A stretch of DNA of 64,000 bases from Hyalella azteca (taxonomy: Eukaryota; Arthropoda; Malacostraca; Amphipoda; Hyalellidae), in assembly GCF_000764305.2 (NCBI RefSeq), contig NW_025941768.1, positions 1 to 64,000 of the forward strand, read 5' to 3'. The notes below the pieces were generated by a model. That model was not told where the DNA came from. It saw only the letters and a program-made list of their open reading frames with translations, and searched no databases. Below, piece after piece: positions 27,801-36,764 of this stretch (within the stretch, counting starts at the first letter, position 1; each line of letters begins with the position of its first letter). The position numbers were made by a program, and so were the translations under genes.

Positions 27801-30800
27801 AGACAGTCTCTTGTACGTGCTGTCATCTTATGAGAGCTAATTTATTTAATACTGTTATTTATAAACCTAATTAACAATAAAATCTAATATCGTGCTATTG
27901 AGGTGACGGGAGGAGCTTAGTTTCAATCATGTTGACGGCGGTGTTTATCCTGTACCTTATTCATTTGCGGAAATTTCGTTATGTATGTTCTAAGCCTGCC
28001 ATCTCGCCAATGTTTGTTTTTATATTGGTTTATATTTTGGCTACAATTTAATCATTTTTGACATAAATTTTCCTAGAATGGTGCCATAGTGGCGAGGTAC
28101 ATTATGTGTGATTAGCACGCAACAGCTTACTTTTCACTGACATTCGGTTTATGTACGTGCAGGATCCTGTTATCACTCCTCCACACAGCGGCACTTCCCC
28201 ACCATTGCCTTGCAGTTCTCAGTTTTCCCCTGCGACAATCCCCCAACTAACACCTGGGGAAGACACCCAAGTTACTTCTCATTCACACATGCCTTACACT
28301 GTCGGTGACATCATAAGGTCCACGCAGTGTGTGACCGGTGTGACGAGTACACTCAGTTTTATGGACAACGCGAGCAATTCTCACGTTGACGTGTGCCCAC
28401 CCAACAGATATCTTGATGATACACAGGATTTTGTTGGCCACGATGGAAATATTGGAGCTAAAATTGATTCTCAAACACGTAATTCTGAAATACCTACGTC
28501 TGAAGGTGATATGAAGAATCTTATACGCCAACGTATGTTTCAACATGAACACCAGCAGCAAGTTTTACGGCGAGAGCAGCAGTTGCATCTGCAACAGCAG
28601 TACACTGATCTTGTAAAGGCGCAAATGCAGCAGGAGAGGGAGCCCTATTCTTCAGCCCACGCTTTAACAGGAAGTCAGCCCCAAAATCACTTTGAAGCGC
28701 GATCGCTGTTAAGAAATGAACTGGGTATCAGTCCTTCGCTATCTGCCAGTAATGAAGGAAAAACTATTGATTCTTCTAATGCCACGACCAATGTAAAACT
28801 AGAGAACACAGAAGATTTTCACGACGTTCCGGACGGTTCTAGTAATTATAACAGCCAACCCTCTAACGGTGAAAATGATAATAATCAAGTTTCTGGTCAC
28901 ATCCAACCTGATGGGAAACTGGAACTGAACAAAGATTTCAACTCACCCGAACATATAATTTACAAGGTTGAAGACATCCCGGACTGTAAAGTGTCATGCA
29001 ACCACATTGAAAATCAGCAGTGTGCAGAGGAAATGCCTAACCAAAAGGTCATAGTGAGCCACAGAGAAACGCAGCAGTATTCGACTGCAGGAGCTGAAAA
29101 TCTGGCTTTTGTGCCCTCGTTGGAGATGCCTGCTCACAGTAAAATGCTTGCTCCTGATAATCAGCGCAAACAAAGTGAGTATCATTTGATGAAGATTGAA
29201 GATTCAAGACCCAATACTATTTATAAAGATATTACAAATGTGCAATACGAAACTATCATCAATTCCCATTCGTACTTAGCAACCGAGCGCCTCAATTCTG
29301 CTGCGAGTTGATGTCAAGAGTTTAATTTAATATATTGAATATTAGAGAAGTATTGCTACAACTTATTGGACTTCTTCCTTTCATTAGCTCACACATAAAA
29401 ATGTAATGGATATCAACTGCAGATATTCTTGCAAATAACTTATTAAATGTGTCATTTTACTTATTAACTTATGTGTCATAACTTATTAAATGTGTCACCC
29501 GTTTTAATTATGTCTCACTTACATTAATTTCTTCACCAATGGTTTTGCCTCTGTAAGATATTTCACGTACTCATGTTATGGTATGCAGGTAACCACGGGT
29601 CTTCAGCCAGCGTCTCGCCTATACTAGATAGTGCATTCTTGCTCACCCCTGAAAAGCACGCTCTGGATATAGACTTCCTATCATCATTCAGGTAACTTGG
29701 TTTTTGAGGCAGTAAATTTGCCTTTATTATTTTTAAGTTTAGTTCCCATAATAATGAGTTGTGGACTTAACTATTTAAGCTATCCATATTTTCGGCAATA
29801 TTTGGCTCTGGTGCCTAGTTTTTGATAGAATTTAATTCTATTTAGATTTCAGCACAATTTGGCTCGCCCAAATACTCTAGTTGTCTTATTTGCCATTAAA
29901 GTGTAAACTTACAACATCAAATTGCAGGGACTTGAACGAGCTGAGGAATTTCTCTCCCTTGCGAAGTAACAACCTGGATTTCCTCGGCTCTGGCGCCTTC
30001 GAGCTTCTCACTTTTTCGCCTGTTAAAGTAAGATTTTGAAGCATGTTAATGTTCAATGGATTGAATATATTTAGTGAATTGTTATCATTCGTGCCTAAAA
30101 TTTCAAATTTCCTCTTCATTCTCTATTATTGGAGATATCATTCGTTGAGCTGTATCATTTGTTAAATGTAAATTACTACGATAAATGAAAATTTCCGCTT
30201 TTCGCCTACTTTCCTGACACTTGTATATTTTTTGATCCACCAGATAAAAACTGAAGTGTGTGAATCTCCATCTATTTCGACGTGCTCTTCCCTGCCAAAG
30301 CCAAACATAAGGTCCTTGGCTTCTACTAGCTCTATCTCGGGTGAAAGCAGATATAAAATCGCGGACGAAAATGCTATGCTTCGTTGCTCGGATTCTGTTA
30401 CTGCTGCGTCCACTAAAAGCTCAATCAGCATTGCTCCGACTTTATCCTTGAATCAGTCTTTGAATAAAAGCCTCCTGAACTCTTCTTACACTTCCCTCAA
30501 TTCATCGAGACTTTCTACTCCGCCCATCTTGAGGCGTAACCGCCGAAAACAACCTACACCAACCAAGCGCATTCTCCAATCAATCTCAATCATGGATTCT
30601 TCTAATTCTCAGGTAAAGTAATTTCCCGCATTTGCGCATAGTCTTTTGCAGTTGTTTTTGTATTTTTTTTTTTAATTTACTTTAATAATTTAAAAATTAA
30701 AATTCATTTGTGTGATCTTGCAGGAGGATTCATTACTGACAACCCCCATCAAAATGACGCCTATGAGGCCGACACTGACCAACAGTCCACTGCATATCCT

Positions 30801-33800
30801 GAGTTCTCCTCACCTGAACTTCGAACAAATAATCTCAACTCCCCATTTTTCTCCCGTGGTCTTCCCTCCCGTGTCTCAAAGTACACCAGTGCAGTTGCCT
30901 CATCCACATCCGTCTATCCCTCCACACCTACTAACGGGACTCCATTTCACGGGGGGCTTCTCCCACAGAACACCCAAGTCTCGACGAGCTTTAATTCAAC
31001 CAGCGCCCAAGACTCCAACTCCTCTTAAAAACGCACTCAAGGAAATCGAGAAGAAAAGTGGCCCCCTGAAACCACTCGTGAGTTATTTTTTAAATTATTT
31101 GAAATCCGGGATAAATCCATACATTCTGTATGGAGCTTCAAATTTTTATGAATTTGTTTATTTAAATTGTGCCAGTTTCTGTACCTGTTAGATAATTAAG
31201 AAAGTGGTCCACTGATCTGGAATTTTTTTCTAGCCCCAGACCCCGACTCGTTTTGAAGATCTCGCTGAGATCATAAGACAAGACACTGAATACTCGCTGA
31301 AGCATGAGACTCCCGTCACTCACTCGGAACATCAGGTTTGCAGACTATGAATCTATCATGTAAAAGCATTTATTTCAGTTATGACGAGCGAATTGAAAAT
31401 ATAAAACATTTCCTTGAATTGTGATGGAGTTTGGTTTTTCGTGCATCTTATTTCCAGTGTTGATGATACCGTTTTTATTTTACAGTCAAGCCTAATAGAC
31501 AGCGGGATAGGATCCTTGAAGCGTTCCATCGCCACTGCCGGCATCACTCACGGAAAGGAGAATTCGCCTCACAAGAAAGCCAGAAAAGCTTTGGCGCTTT
31601 CGTGGAGTAATCTTCACAGCGGCAATCCGCCTCTTGCTGCTACTAATTTCAACACAAATTCCCATGTCGGCTCAGCTGATCAACTAAATGATGGATCCAC
31701 ATCAGCTACTCATCACCACCCTCCATCCACTTCCTCCCACTCCCATTTCACGCAGAGTAATTTTTTGACAAGCCTCATGGGAGCTTCCAATTCTGCCAGA
31801 GGCTCCATGTTTATCAAAGACTCGCAAGCTACGCACGGACTTGCAAAAAGTTTGACCCCCAGTCTCAACACCAGTGGCTACTCCTTCAGAATGGGTTCTC
31901 TGTCGCCCGAAACACCCGTGAGCTATCACCTGCCTTTTTCACTTATCTCTGACATTTAGAATTGTTATATCTGTTTACGTTGGAAACATATTTTCATAGG
32001 AATGGGTCCACGCTTGTCAATAATTATATATTCATTTTTTTCTGTTTGAGCATGATTTTTCCCTTCAATGCGTAAATGTTTTCATGTGTATATTCCCATG
32101 GCAAATCGTGGTTTAAAAATTTTGTACTGTTGTCTACACGAATTAACCTTATAATTTATTGGACAGTCTAAATCCCTCCTGGGCGACTCCTCTTTGGTGT
32201 TTTCCCCGCCTCTGCTGCGAGACACGCTCTACCAGGAGGAAATGGTAGCAGCTGCTGTGCAGCCACAGACTGTTCTACTTGATCGCACCAAGGTAATTCA
32301 ATTTTTATTTTGTGTGTATATATGCTAAATTTCTTGGATGCCATCTTGTGTTGGCATGGCAAAATAATTAATTTCCAAATGTTGCGATCCATTTTTTCTT
32401 ATGTGTAAAGATAATTGCAAAAATATTTAGCTCCATTTTAGTTTATCCGTCTTCCATTATTAGAATTTATTCAGCCTAAGTATAATTTTTAGTAATACAA
32501 GTTTATAGCCTTAAAATTAGAATTTTAATTCTTTAGTAATTAAGGCTTGCTTCTGCATATTATGTGTTTATCGTCATGCGATTTGTTTTTTTCTGTGACT
32601 GTCTATCCTAACATCTGTTTCTACTTTATCAATTAATGTATTTGGGTTTATTGCCTCTGTGTCTACTTCAGACTCGCCTGACCTTTGTAATGTAGTTTTA
32701 CTCCTTAGTTTCTTGTTATTGTGATGTTGATTTGACTCACCCATGTTGTAGAAGGTTGATCACCTTGAAGTTTCATAGCGCATAATGAAAATTGAGCCTT
32801 GGTATTTTTAATAATATCTTATACCAAAAATGGCAAATAATCTCGCACAATGGTCATTTTTAATAACGAGCAATGTGTTCCTGAAAATACCCCGTAAATT
32901 ATCCGATCATCCGGTCAAATGTTTAGTTGAGCTCTTAATAAATCACATGTTATGTCAATGCTTGTGTAATGTTTGGTGAATACATGTAGAGTTGAAGGAA
33001 CGTGTGCCTATTTGATTATGAAGTTTGAACAGTTCAATGTTCCTTGCTGCATGGTAGTGCATAGCTTTGATGTGTTTTTGCAGCTTGACAAGCCTGCAAC
33101 ATCAGCAACCAAGGACAGGCTTGCTTGTGTCAAGAAAATTTATTTTGGTGAGACGCCTCCTGAACCTCGACGTGCGCTCAAAGCTCCACAGGTAGCTTTC
33201 GTCGGCTCGGCATGTTTTCTGATGTCCTAATGTAGCTTGCGTTTAAGATATCACTGATGCACACACTAACTTTACTGTTATGCACTTCTTTTACACTATT
33301 CTCTAACACAATTTTATAAATCATGATGCAAACTTTTTGCCGATAGTTGAATCATTAAATAATTCAGAATTACTGGTATAATTTGAAAAAAAATCATCGT
33401 GCGCCGTCTTGGCTCCGATTATTAAGTATTCTTCAAACTAGCTTCTCTTTAACTTACACGTTCATGTAATTTGCAGACCTGATGGCATGAGTTTTGCTAG
33501 ATCTTGTATAAGCTATCTAAATTTCATTGGTAAAAGTAATCAAAACAAACAACTCTGTTCCTGTTACATCTGTCATAATTATGAAGTAAAATCTGAAGAT
33601 TTCTAAACCTTCCTCTCATCTTTCCAGTATAAAACGAGCTAGTCGCTCATATCGCATGTAAACAATATTGTTTAGGCCCTATTTCTGCCTGCTGTGTTGA
33701 GTTATATTTTTACTGTTGTTGCACTGATGGTATTGAATGTACATTACCTGCTCTTTATTTCTATTCCTCTAGCAAATTTTTGTGTTTTCTTAGACTTCGT

Positions 33801-34112
33801 ACAATTCTAGTATTTTTCGTTTTGCATTACACGTACGCCTAGGTTTATTAAATGATGCCAGTAAATAAATAAGTAAATGTGCCAAACTTTCAGTTGGACG
33901 TTCGATGGGAGATGGTGGCATGTGGTCGAACTGAGAACCAACGGCGCCTGACTGAGCAGGCGCGTCAAATCGTCGGCCAAGGAACCGCCAGCTCAGCTAC
34001 GCCTCAGCATAAAGAGCAAACTTCATCACTGGCGACGCAGAGACCACATTGTCCTGAAGAGACGATACTACAGTCCACGTCTCATTATAGTGCATTGCAG
34101 ACGCGATACTGA
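9819..34112 (+). CDS. Myb: Three-repeat Myb transcription factor (Myb/B-Myb type), whole gene span
   Basis: Sequence-specific DNA-binding nuclear protein; in animals this family controls G2/M genes together with the MuvB/DREAM complex. Exons: 9819-9847 (tentative), 10250-10400, 10940-11083, 24974-25206, 25667-25828, 26558-26724, 26992-27116, 27633-27812, 28163-29174, 29589-29691, 29928-30027, 30244-30612, 30724-31077, 31234-31335, 31486-31917, 32167-32292, 33084-33191 and 33894-34112. All junctions keep frame, giving about 1,371 residues, roughly twice the length of fly or human B-Myb. An acidic N-terminus (11-45) precedes R1 (51-102), R2 (103-154) and R3 (155-201), each with its three Trp (54/73/92, 105/125/144, 157/176/195). 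A long Ser/Thr-Pro- and Gln-rich middle follows. The C-terminus (about 800-1320) matches the conserved B-Myb tail: TPTPLKNAL, GPLKPL|PQTP, SPHKKARKALAL and WEMVACGRTENQ. The family assignment is secure; the first exon and any 5' UTR exons are not. Confidence 0.95.
9949..10265. repeat. ~150-bp tandem duplication that includes the Myb R1-exon 3' splice site
   Basis: CAGCGAGTGC occurs at 9949, 10109 and 10256. The intervals 9949-10108 and 10109-10255 are clearly homologous: CATATTAGC.TTATTT.ATCAGATGTAATCAC, then CTAAATTAATTTC and ACGAATT.TTTC.CTAC.CAGG. The 3' edge of each unit carries an acceptor-like polypyrimidine-CAG followed by the first bases of the exon. Using the upstream decoy acceptor (CAG ending at 10100) would run into a stop within a few codons. 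Confidence 0.88.
10250..10400 (+). CDS. Myb: Myb exon: acidic N-terminus and start of R1
   Basis: Acceptor TCTACGCAG, donor GAG|GTGATA, ending in phase 0. It encodes an Asp/Glu/Ser-rich segment and then KGRWTKQEDE, the first Trp of R1. Its acceptor and first bases are the third copy of an upstream tandem repeat (see 9949-10265). Confidence 0.93.
10940..11083 (+). CDS. Myb: Myb exon: rest of R1 and first Trp of R2
   Basis: Acceptor ACCTCACAG, donor GAG|GTCAGT, 48 codons in phase 0. It encodes the R1 helices with Trp73 and Trp92, the RTELQCQQRWQKV recognition segment and the NPELVKGPWTKE linker into R2. It is followed by the largest intron of the gene (13.9 kb). Confidence 0.97.
12838..13034. 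mobile_element. Possible small MITE with imperfect terminal inverted repeats
   Basis: The left end GGGGTCTCGTAAGCCTGTACC is partly matched by the reverse complement of the right end (GGGGTTCTCAGGTACCAAT). No convincing target duplication is visible, so the call is weak. Confidence 0.35.
15405..15500. repeat. 35-bp tandem repeat, ~2.6 copies
   Basis: CTACGCAATATTAACTCGAA recurs at 15411, 15446 and 15481, an exact 35-bp period, with near-identical units. Confidence 0.93.
19336..19920. repeat. 31-bp minisatellite, ~17 copies with graded decay
   Basis: Units of the type GTTCCAGATGATAATGAGTA start at 19351, 19382, 19413 and 19444 with an exact 31-bp period. From about 19500 rightward they become steadily more diverged (GCTAGTTCGAG.TGAT.GTGG) and change in length. 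Homogeneous units lie left and degenerate ones right. Confidence 0.9.
21092..21245 (+). mobile_element. Dispersed MITE-like element, uninterrupted copy
   Basis: The 14-bp ends AGCGCATTTTCTCG and CGAGAAAATGCGCT (21099-21204) form a perfect inverted repeat around a CCGT/CTGTC simple-repeat core. The right flank contains the perfect 16-bp palindrome ACTCACTGCAGTGAGT. The same sequence, inverted, is at 54370-54763, with over 45 bases nearly identical around the right end. The conserved block extends past the inverted repeat, so the true element ends are uncertain. Confidence 0.82.
23399..23667. repeat. ~38-bp pyrimidine-rich minisatellite, ~7 copies
   Basis: Units of the type CCCTAATCGGGGGTCCTGCC followed by TCCCCCTCTCCCCTCTCAT repeat seven times with small length changes. 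One strand is nearly all C and T apart from the GGGGG block. Confidence 0.92.
24480..24973. repeat. Decayed ~100-140-bp tandem repeat ending at the Myb R2-exon 3' splice site
   Basis: The motif GGC.CGCAT..TTCGTCATGGCAT...AGTATGCTGATTTTGTG recurs at about 24538, 24643 and 24846, with a more diverged unit further left. The last step (139 bp) duplicates the splice acceptor: ATTTCAGGAGGACGAGATGG is at both 24829 and 24968. The left copy is a pseudo-exon start: its frame opens EDEMAVARLV and reaches a stop near 24948 without a good donor. Confidence 0.88.
24974..25206 (+). CDS. Myb: Myb exon: R2 and most of R3
   Basis: Acceptor ATTTCAG, donor GGGAAG|GTTTGT, ending in phase 2. It encodes EDEMVVALVEKYG, then R2 with Trp125 and Trp144 and the RIGKQCRERWHNHLNP recognition helix, and R3 to LIPG(R). 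This is the most conserved part of the protein. Confidence 0.98.
25667..25828 (+). CDS. Myb: Myb exon: R3 recognition helix
   Basis: Acceptor TATTTCTTCAG, donor TCTAG|GTAACA. It encodes (R)TDNAIKNHWNSTMRRK, the R3 DNA-contacting helix, followed by an Ala/Gly/Val-rich stretch without clear domain identity. Confidence 0.97.
25905..26040. repeat. Degenerate ~22-bp intronic tandem repeat
   Basis: AAACTCTGGTTACAT and variants (AACTCAGGTTATAT, AAACTGGTTACTT, GAAGTTGGGTTACT) repeat about six times with weak conservation. Confidence 0.65.
26558..26724 (+). CDS. Myb: Myb exon, Pro/Ser-rich linker
   Basis: Acceptor TGTGTGTAG, donor CAAG|GTTAGT; phase 2 to phase 1. It encodes a Ser/Pro-rich segment (ILGLPHMSPLLPSPSS) after R3. 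Confidence 0.88.
26992..27116 (+). CDS. Myb: Myb exon, Pro/Ser-rich linker
   Basis: Acceptor AACGCCGCAG, donor GCGCAG|GTATTT; phase 1 to phase 0. It encodes 41 codons rich in Pro, Ser and Tyr (STLPPSSTPSPLVP), with several Ser/Thr-Pro sites. Confidence 0.88.
27130..27233. repeat. ~50-bp direct duplication in a Myb intron
   Basis: AGGAAACCATTTCAA...GTTCTC.TTTTGTA.ACAGCCG occurs twice in a row (27130 and 27185), just after a splice donor. Confidence 0.85.
27633..27812 (+). CDS. Myb: Myb exon, Gln/Ser-rich
   Basis: Acceptor CTCGCCACAG, with a poor pyrimidine tract; donor CTT|GTACGT; 60 codons in phase 0. It encodes AYMEQNSGYNNRF and a Gln/His-rich stretch. The same frame is open upstream, so the acceptor was chosen by phase. 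Confidence 0.8.
28163..29174 (+). CDS. Myb: Myb large central exon
   Basis: Acceptor ATGTACGTGCAG; donor CAAACAAA|GTGAGT at 29175. It encodes 337 codons, about residues 398-734: a Thr/Pro-rich start (DPVITPPHSGTSPP), a Gln-rich probable coiled coil near residues 520-560, and a Ser/Asn/Glu-rich tail with a sumoylation-type VKLE. Ending in phase 1, it restores a Ser codon with the next exon. The frame stays open past the donor to a stop at 29309-29311. Confidence 0.88.
29175..29311 (+). CDS. Myb: Possible intron-retention 3' extension of the central Myb exon
   Basis: If the donor at 29175 is skipped, the frame adds 45 residues, including an MKIE sumoylation-type motif, and stops at 29309-29311. 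The product would be about 780 residues and would lack the conserved C-terminus. A stop-free run of this length is not rare by chance, so this is speculative. Confidence 0.25.
29589..29691 (+). CDS. Myb: Myb exon
   Basis: Acceptor ATGGTATGCAG, donor TTCAG|GTAACT; phase 1 to phase 2. It encodes (S)NHGSSASVSPILDSAFLL and LDIDFLSSF(R), a hydrophobic-acidic segment. Confidence 0.88.
29928..30027 (+). CDS. Myb: Myb exon
   Basis: Acceptor AAATTGCAG, donor GTTAAA|GTAAGA; phase 2 to phase 0. It encodes RDLNELRNFSPLRSNNLDFL and FELLTFSPVK, an amphipathic Leu/Phe-rich segment. Confidence 0.9.
30244..30612 (+). CDS. Myb: Myb exon: start of conserved C-terminal region
   Basis: Acceptor GATCCACCAG, donor TCTCAG|GTAAAG; 123 codons in phase 0. 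It begins with IKTE (sumoylation-type, residues 803-806), is Ser/Thr-rich, and contains TPPILRRNRRKQPTPTKR, a basic nuclear-localisation-like stretch also seen in B-Myb C-terminal regions. Confidence 0.92.
30724..31077 (+). CDS. Myb: Myb exon: C-terminal conserved domain (MuvB-binding type)
   Basis: Acceptor GATCTTGCAG, donor CCACTC|GTGAGT; 118 codons in phase 0. It ends with KTPTPLKNALKEIEKK and GPLKPL, closely matching the vertebrate B-Myb C-terminal segment that docks on MuvB. Several Ser/Thr-Pro sites suggest CDK phosphorylation. Confidence 0.95.
31234..31335 (+). CDS. Myb: Myb exon: PQTP...EDLAEIIR segment
   Basis: Acceptor TTTTTTTCTAG, donor CATCAG|GTTTGC; 34 codons in phase 0. PQTPTRFEDLAEIIRQD continues the B-Myb MuvB-binding motif directly after GPLKPL. 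Confidence 0.94.
31486..31917 (+). CDS. Myb: Myb exon: Lys-rich SPHKKARKALAL motif
   Basis: Acceptor TATTTTACAG, donor ACACCC|GTGAGC; 144 codons in phase 0. HGKENSPHKKARKALALSW matches the conserved C-terminal basic motif of B-Myb. The remainder is Ser/His/Asn-rich. Confidence 0.93.
32167..32292 (+). CDS. Myb: Myb exon
   Basis: Acceptor TTATTGGACAG, donor ACCAAG|GTAATT; 42 codons in phase 0. It encodes SKSLLGDSSLVFSPPLLRDT, a hydrophobic Ser/Pro segment, then VAAAVQPQTVLLDRTK. Confidence 0.9.
33084..33191 (+). CDS. Myb: Myb exon
   Basis: Acceptor GTGTTTTTGCAG, donor CCACAG|GTAGCT; 36 codons in phase 0. It encodes CVKKIYFGETPPEPRRALK. Confidence 0.9.
33894..34112 (+). CDS. Myb: Myb terminal exon
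   Basis: Acceptor CAAACTTTCAG; stop TGA at 34110-34112. It opens LDVRWEMVACGRTENQRRL and EQARQIVG, matching the extreme C-terminus of B-Myb, where a Trp-x-x-Val-x-Cys-Gly motif and an EQAR helix are conserved. The last ~45 residues are Ser/Gln-rich. Confidence 0.95.
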   Translation: MDVRWEMVACGRTENQRRLTEQARQIVGQGTASSATPQHKEQTSSLATQRPHCPEETILQSTSHYSALQTRY

Positions 34113-34293
34113 CTTCGAAAACTGAATTGTATTTTTTATAAAGAGAATACCTTACTTAAGGTCTTGCTAGATTCACAGAATCTACTAGCAAGTTGAACCG
34201 GCGTGGCTTCTGTTGTAGAACGCTGGTTGTTGAGGAAAAATGTTGAACGGTATGCTGAATGCCTAACGTTACAAATGCACAACACACGGAGAA

Positions 34294-34299
34294 AATAAA
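34294..34299 (+). terminator. Possible Myb polyadenylation signal
   Basis: AATAAA lies about 180 nt past the Myb stop. Another AATAAA at about 34953 would give a longer 3' UTR, so the choice is uncertain. Confidence 0.4.
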
Positions 34300-36106
34300 A
34301 GATGAGGAGATACCAACCTTACAAGGTGGCTTCATGCAAACCGTCATTGCTAGAATACATTCAAAAACGCAAGTTGAAATTTTCTCGTTTAAGTGCTTTA
34401 GAAATTATCTTTTATCAGAGGAATATTTTTCGCATGGATTCGTTTTTTTTTTCTTGAAGTGGAGTTGTTGTGTCTGTATGTTACCAAAAATAGATTATTT
34501 GCATCTGTGAAGAATTGAGCATAATTGATACATTTAGACGTTTTATGTGACTGACGAACTGCAAAGCAACGAATATCTCAAGTCTGAAAAGATTTCGAAA
34601 AGGAGCATTCAGTGTTCCAAAACCAATGTCTGAGCTTGCTTCCGAGAAGGCATTTTTTTAAACAGAATCGTTTATAACTAGCGTTTCTAATTCGTCAATT
34701 CGTTGGAAATTATGAAACCTTTACATTCTCTCTTCCTGACTCACTGGAATGCAGCGCGGTCCAACGGGAAAATTTAGCGGTCCAGATCTATTGTACTCTT
34801 CCGCTCGTGATTTCTATGTTAAAACATTTCAAGAGGAAAGTTTTTATTATTTTCTTCTGACCAGTCACATTCTGACTCCAGTGAACATATTTGATCCCGG
34901 TACCATATCTTGAAACAGTGCAGACATGTTCATGATCGGTGCATTTTTCTACAATAAATTGTTTCAATTGCTTAAAGTTGCTCGCAGCTTCTCGAAGAGA
35001 TGCTGTCATTCTCATGAAAGAAATAATTATAAGTAATTACTTTCATTGCTATTCTAATAATTTAGTGTGCTGTTTTAACGCCCGCTTCAGCAGATTTTTT
35101 AAGAAAAATTTACGGTGCAAATTACATTTCTTACCATTTCGTCCCTCATCTTCGTGGCATTTGTTTCCATCTGCTGAAGCGGTCAGTGAATTATTAATCA
35201 TAATCCCTGATTTATTTTAGTGAAAACTCGTAATGTAACAATCCCTCAGTCCGATATTTTAATTGCTTACTTCACACTTCCTTTAGAATAACGGCAAGGT
35301 ATGATTTGAAGAATCAGATCTTTATGTATAATCTTTGGTGGTCAATTTTGTTATTACTATAGATAAACAGTACGGTTAGTCGGTTACTGCTCCTAACGCT
35401 GAATTCATGTTTAATTTCTATAATTGATTCTTAAAATGGGATATGTACATAATACGAACATGAGGCAGTGATTAGACAGCGAGGATAAAATTTTAGTTTG
35501 AATTCAATTCGAACGCCATTGTAAACATTTATAAATACGTATTTATATACATTTACATATATTGCAACGACTTTTAAGGAACGTTGCAGTGCATTTGTTG
35601 GCATAATTTAGGTCAGGTACTAAAAACTTTTGTGCGCTATGTTGATAGTTATTGCACTAGTTAGGTTTAGCCGTTAAGCGTCATCTTCATTTATTCTAGC
35701 CTTAAGACCTATTGAACCAAAGGAAATCGTTAGATAAATTACGATCATTGATTATATCCGTATAGTAATGTGAACGGATTTTGAGCTGTCACTATGCGTT
35801 GAGAGGTGTCCTGCTAGTACAGGACATGGAATTTGTAATTACACCGCTAGCATGTTGAACTAGTATAAGGTTGACCCATGAGAAGATCATTTTTGCGGAT
35901 GTAGTTTATTGCTCGCCTGTGACGTCAGTGATCTCAGTGACGTCATGGGCATCAACCAATCACCGAAATTCTATCAAACCAGTCAACTAATACGTCATGG
36001 GAATGACTGGATTGTTAACGTTTCTCGATCTCAGTGACTTAACAAGAAAGCTAAATTGAAAGACGGAAATCCTCGTGGGTCATTCTTATACAATTCAACC
36101 ATAAAC
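34300..36106. other. Myb-spermidine synthase intergenic DNA, left part
   Basis: No gene seen. The only structures noted are two CRE palindromes (35920-35945) and an imperfect inverted repeat whose ends read about TGACCCATGAGAAGATCA (35872) and, inverted, TGACCCACGAGGATTTCC (36090). The latter may mark a small MITE next to the hAT element. Confidence 0.5.
35920..35945. promoter_or_regulatory. Pair of perfect CRE palindromes (TGACGTCA)
   Basis: TGACGTCA occurs at 35920-35927 and 35938-35945, an 18-bp spacing. This is the palindromic CREB/ATF site. They lie between two convergent gene ends and inside a possible MITE, so function is doubtful. Confidence 0.4.
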
Positions 36107-36764
36107 CGCTAGGGCAGTGGTTACCAAAGTGGGCGATATCGCTCCCCTATCGGTGAGGAAGGGGCAGTAGGGGGGCGGGCGGCAGTCCGTGAAGTCATGT
36201 CAGTTGTTCGTACGTTTGTTTGACGATTTGTGCAGAACATGACTCCTAATCGAATAAATTTTCACGAGTTGAAAATCACAGTTTGGTAGATGGGAATATT
36301 CAAAATTTTGTTCGAATCTGTTCAGTAGTTTGGAAGAAATTCTTTGATCACTGCGAATTTCGGCCCATATCGTCACATAACTCCCGAATGACGGTGAAAT
36401 TTAAAAATTTGTTGACGAGCTAAGTATCACCGCTAGACCCGTTCATTAGTTGGAGAGATATTCCTTGGTCGCTGAATTGAGAGATTGGTGTTGAGAATGG
36501 CCACGATTACGGCCGTAAATTTGTCCGAGCCGTCTTGAATTTCTAGTGCCGAAACAGTTCTAACTGAAAAAATTTTTTGCTTTACTTTGTACAATTTGTA
36601 AAATACACATTTGTGTTGAACCTTCCTCTTTTGAAATTGCAGCGTACTAGATATCAAGTAAGAGGTCTGTCTATACGTGTTTGTCGGGAGAGGGGGCTAG
36701 GAATTAATTGGGGAGGCAAATGAGGCGTGAGCCTGGAAAAAGTTTGGGAACCACTGCGCTAGGG
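36107..36764. mobile_element. Non-autonomous hAT-type DNA transposon with intact 8-bp target duplication
   Basis: The element at 36115-36756 (642 bp) begins CAGTGGTTACCAAAG and ends TTTGGGAACCACTG, near-perfect inverted ends of the classical hAT form. It is flanked by the exact 8-bp duplication CGCTAGGG (36107-36114 and 36757-36764). Its longest open frame (74 codons) is not a transposase, so it needs an outside source for movement. Confidence 0.93.

Noticed and set aside
28283..28561. 92-codon minus-strand frame
   Set aside because: Antisense shadow of the central Myb exon.
36433..36657. 74-codon frame as a hAT transposase remnant
   Set aside because: Too short, with no transposase or dimerisation motif visible.
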